A stretch of DNA of 6,820 bases from Planctomycetes bacterium UBA1146 (GTDB lineage Bacteria > Planctomycetota > UBA8108 > UBA1146). The notes beneath the pieces were generated by a model, which saw only the letters and a program-made list of their open reading frames with translations, was not told where the DNA came from and did no database searches. The translations under genes and the position numbers were made by a program. How positions within the stretch are numbered: the first letter of the stretch is position 1; each line of letters begins with the position of its first letter. Below, one piece after another: positions 6,561 to 6,820 of the stretch. The stretch lies in the NCBI GenBank assembly GCA_002311345.1, contig DCAA01000044.1, positions 20,071 through 26,890 of the forward strand. The letters are read 5' to 3'.

Positions 6561-6820
6561 ACTTGTTAATAAAATCGTCTCGATTCATAAGCGTATTGGC
6601 GAGCAACGTCCACGCGGCGACTTCGGTCGCGTTGAGAGACTTGTCCGGCTTGCTGTCACCGGTTTCGATCAGCGCCTGGGCTGCCTTGGGTTTCCCCTCG
6701 AACACACCTCGAAAATCGGAGATCGCGGCGAGAGCGTCAGCCCGGTCCGCCTTGCTCGCGGGACGGCAGAGCACACTGAAGAGCATCCACTCGACGCGCT
6801 TGCGGTCCTTCTTGTGCCGC
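6559..6820 (-). CDS. C-terminal fragment of a DUF1553-type (planctomycete cytochrome c-associated) protein, truncated by the window edge
   Basis: Eighty-six codons and a TAG stop are open to the right edge, so the start and most of the gene are missing. The reading frame continues upstream of the internal ATG at 6784-6786 (RHKKDRKRVEWM...), so that ATG is not the real start. What can be seen fits the end of DUF1553 proteins: a segment like 'R...W.LFSVLCRPAS' (visible as RVEWMLFSVLCRPAS), a charged helical spacer, and the closing block AWTLLANTLMNRDDFINK, resembling the ALxNTLLNxxEF endings of the family. These proteins often carry an N-terminal DUF1549 domain and sometimes a haem-binding PSCyt1 domain, which cannot be checked here. 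The strongest support is position: DUF1553/DUF1549 genes typically lie immediately before a DUF1501 gene on the same strand, as here. Function is unknown. Confidence 0.8.
   Translation of the reverse strand, partial: RHKKDRKRVEWMLFSVLCRPASKADRADALAAISDFRGVFEGKPKAAQALIETGDSKPDKSLNATEVAAWTLLANTLMNRDDFINK

Noticed and set aside
1..6820. tRNA, rRNA, CRISPR array, insertion sequence, phage genes or attachment sites
   Set aside because: I scanned for conserved tRNA ends, regularly spaced repeats, transposase motifs and flanking direct repeats and saw none. Almost all bases are explained by five housekeeping or lineage-typical genes.

Overview
The window is a bacterial chromosomal segment of moderately high GC with five genes and almost no spare DNA. 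Two genes run off the edges. Reading left to right: (1) the 5' two thirds of a gene for a fumarate-reductase-type flavoprotein (frdA-like, minus strand, cut by the left edge); (2) a 127 bp divergent intergenic region; (3) a complete glnE-type gene for the bifunctional glutamine synthetase adenylyltransferase / adenylyl-removing enzyme (plus strand, 1009 residues); (4) convergent to glnE and sharing its stop tetranucleotide CTAG, an alpha/beta hydrolase gene (minus strand); (5) upstream of that on the same strand, a complete DUF1501 gene with a twin-arginine signal; (6) the 3' end of a gene resembling the C-terminus of DUF1553-type proteins, cut by the right edge.

A DUF1553 gene followed directly by a Tat-exported DUF1501 gene is a gene pair found mainly in Planctomycetota and, less densely, in other PVC-superphylum bacteria. 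I therefore infer a planctomycete or relative. The species cannot be read from this window. The flavoprotein is unexpectedly close, in the blocks I can recall, to E. coli FrdA, and it has Glu where succinate dehydrogenases have Gln next to the FAD-binding His.

The right half looks like one minus-strand transcription unit: DUF1553 end, 59 nt gap with a short GC hairpin, DUF1501, 26 nt gap, then the hydrolase. The exported DUF1501/DUF1553 pair and a cytoplasmic serine hydrolase may act together, but nothing in the sequence names a substrate. The left half has two housekeeping functions under divergent control: anaerobic respiration or fumarate/succinate interconversion, and nitrogen regulation through adenylylation of glutamine synthetase. 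I found no RNA genes, CRISPR array, insertion sequence or convincing intrinsic terminator. I did not find a clearly new multi-gene system. The points most worth checking are the FrdA type, the hydrolase insertion and its linkage to the DUF pair, the CTAG stop overlap, and a dense scatter of GATC sites in glnE.
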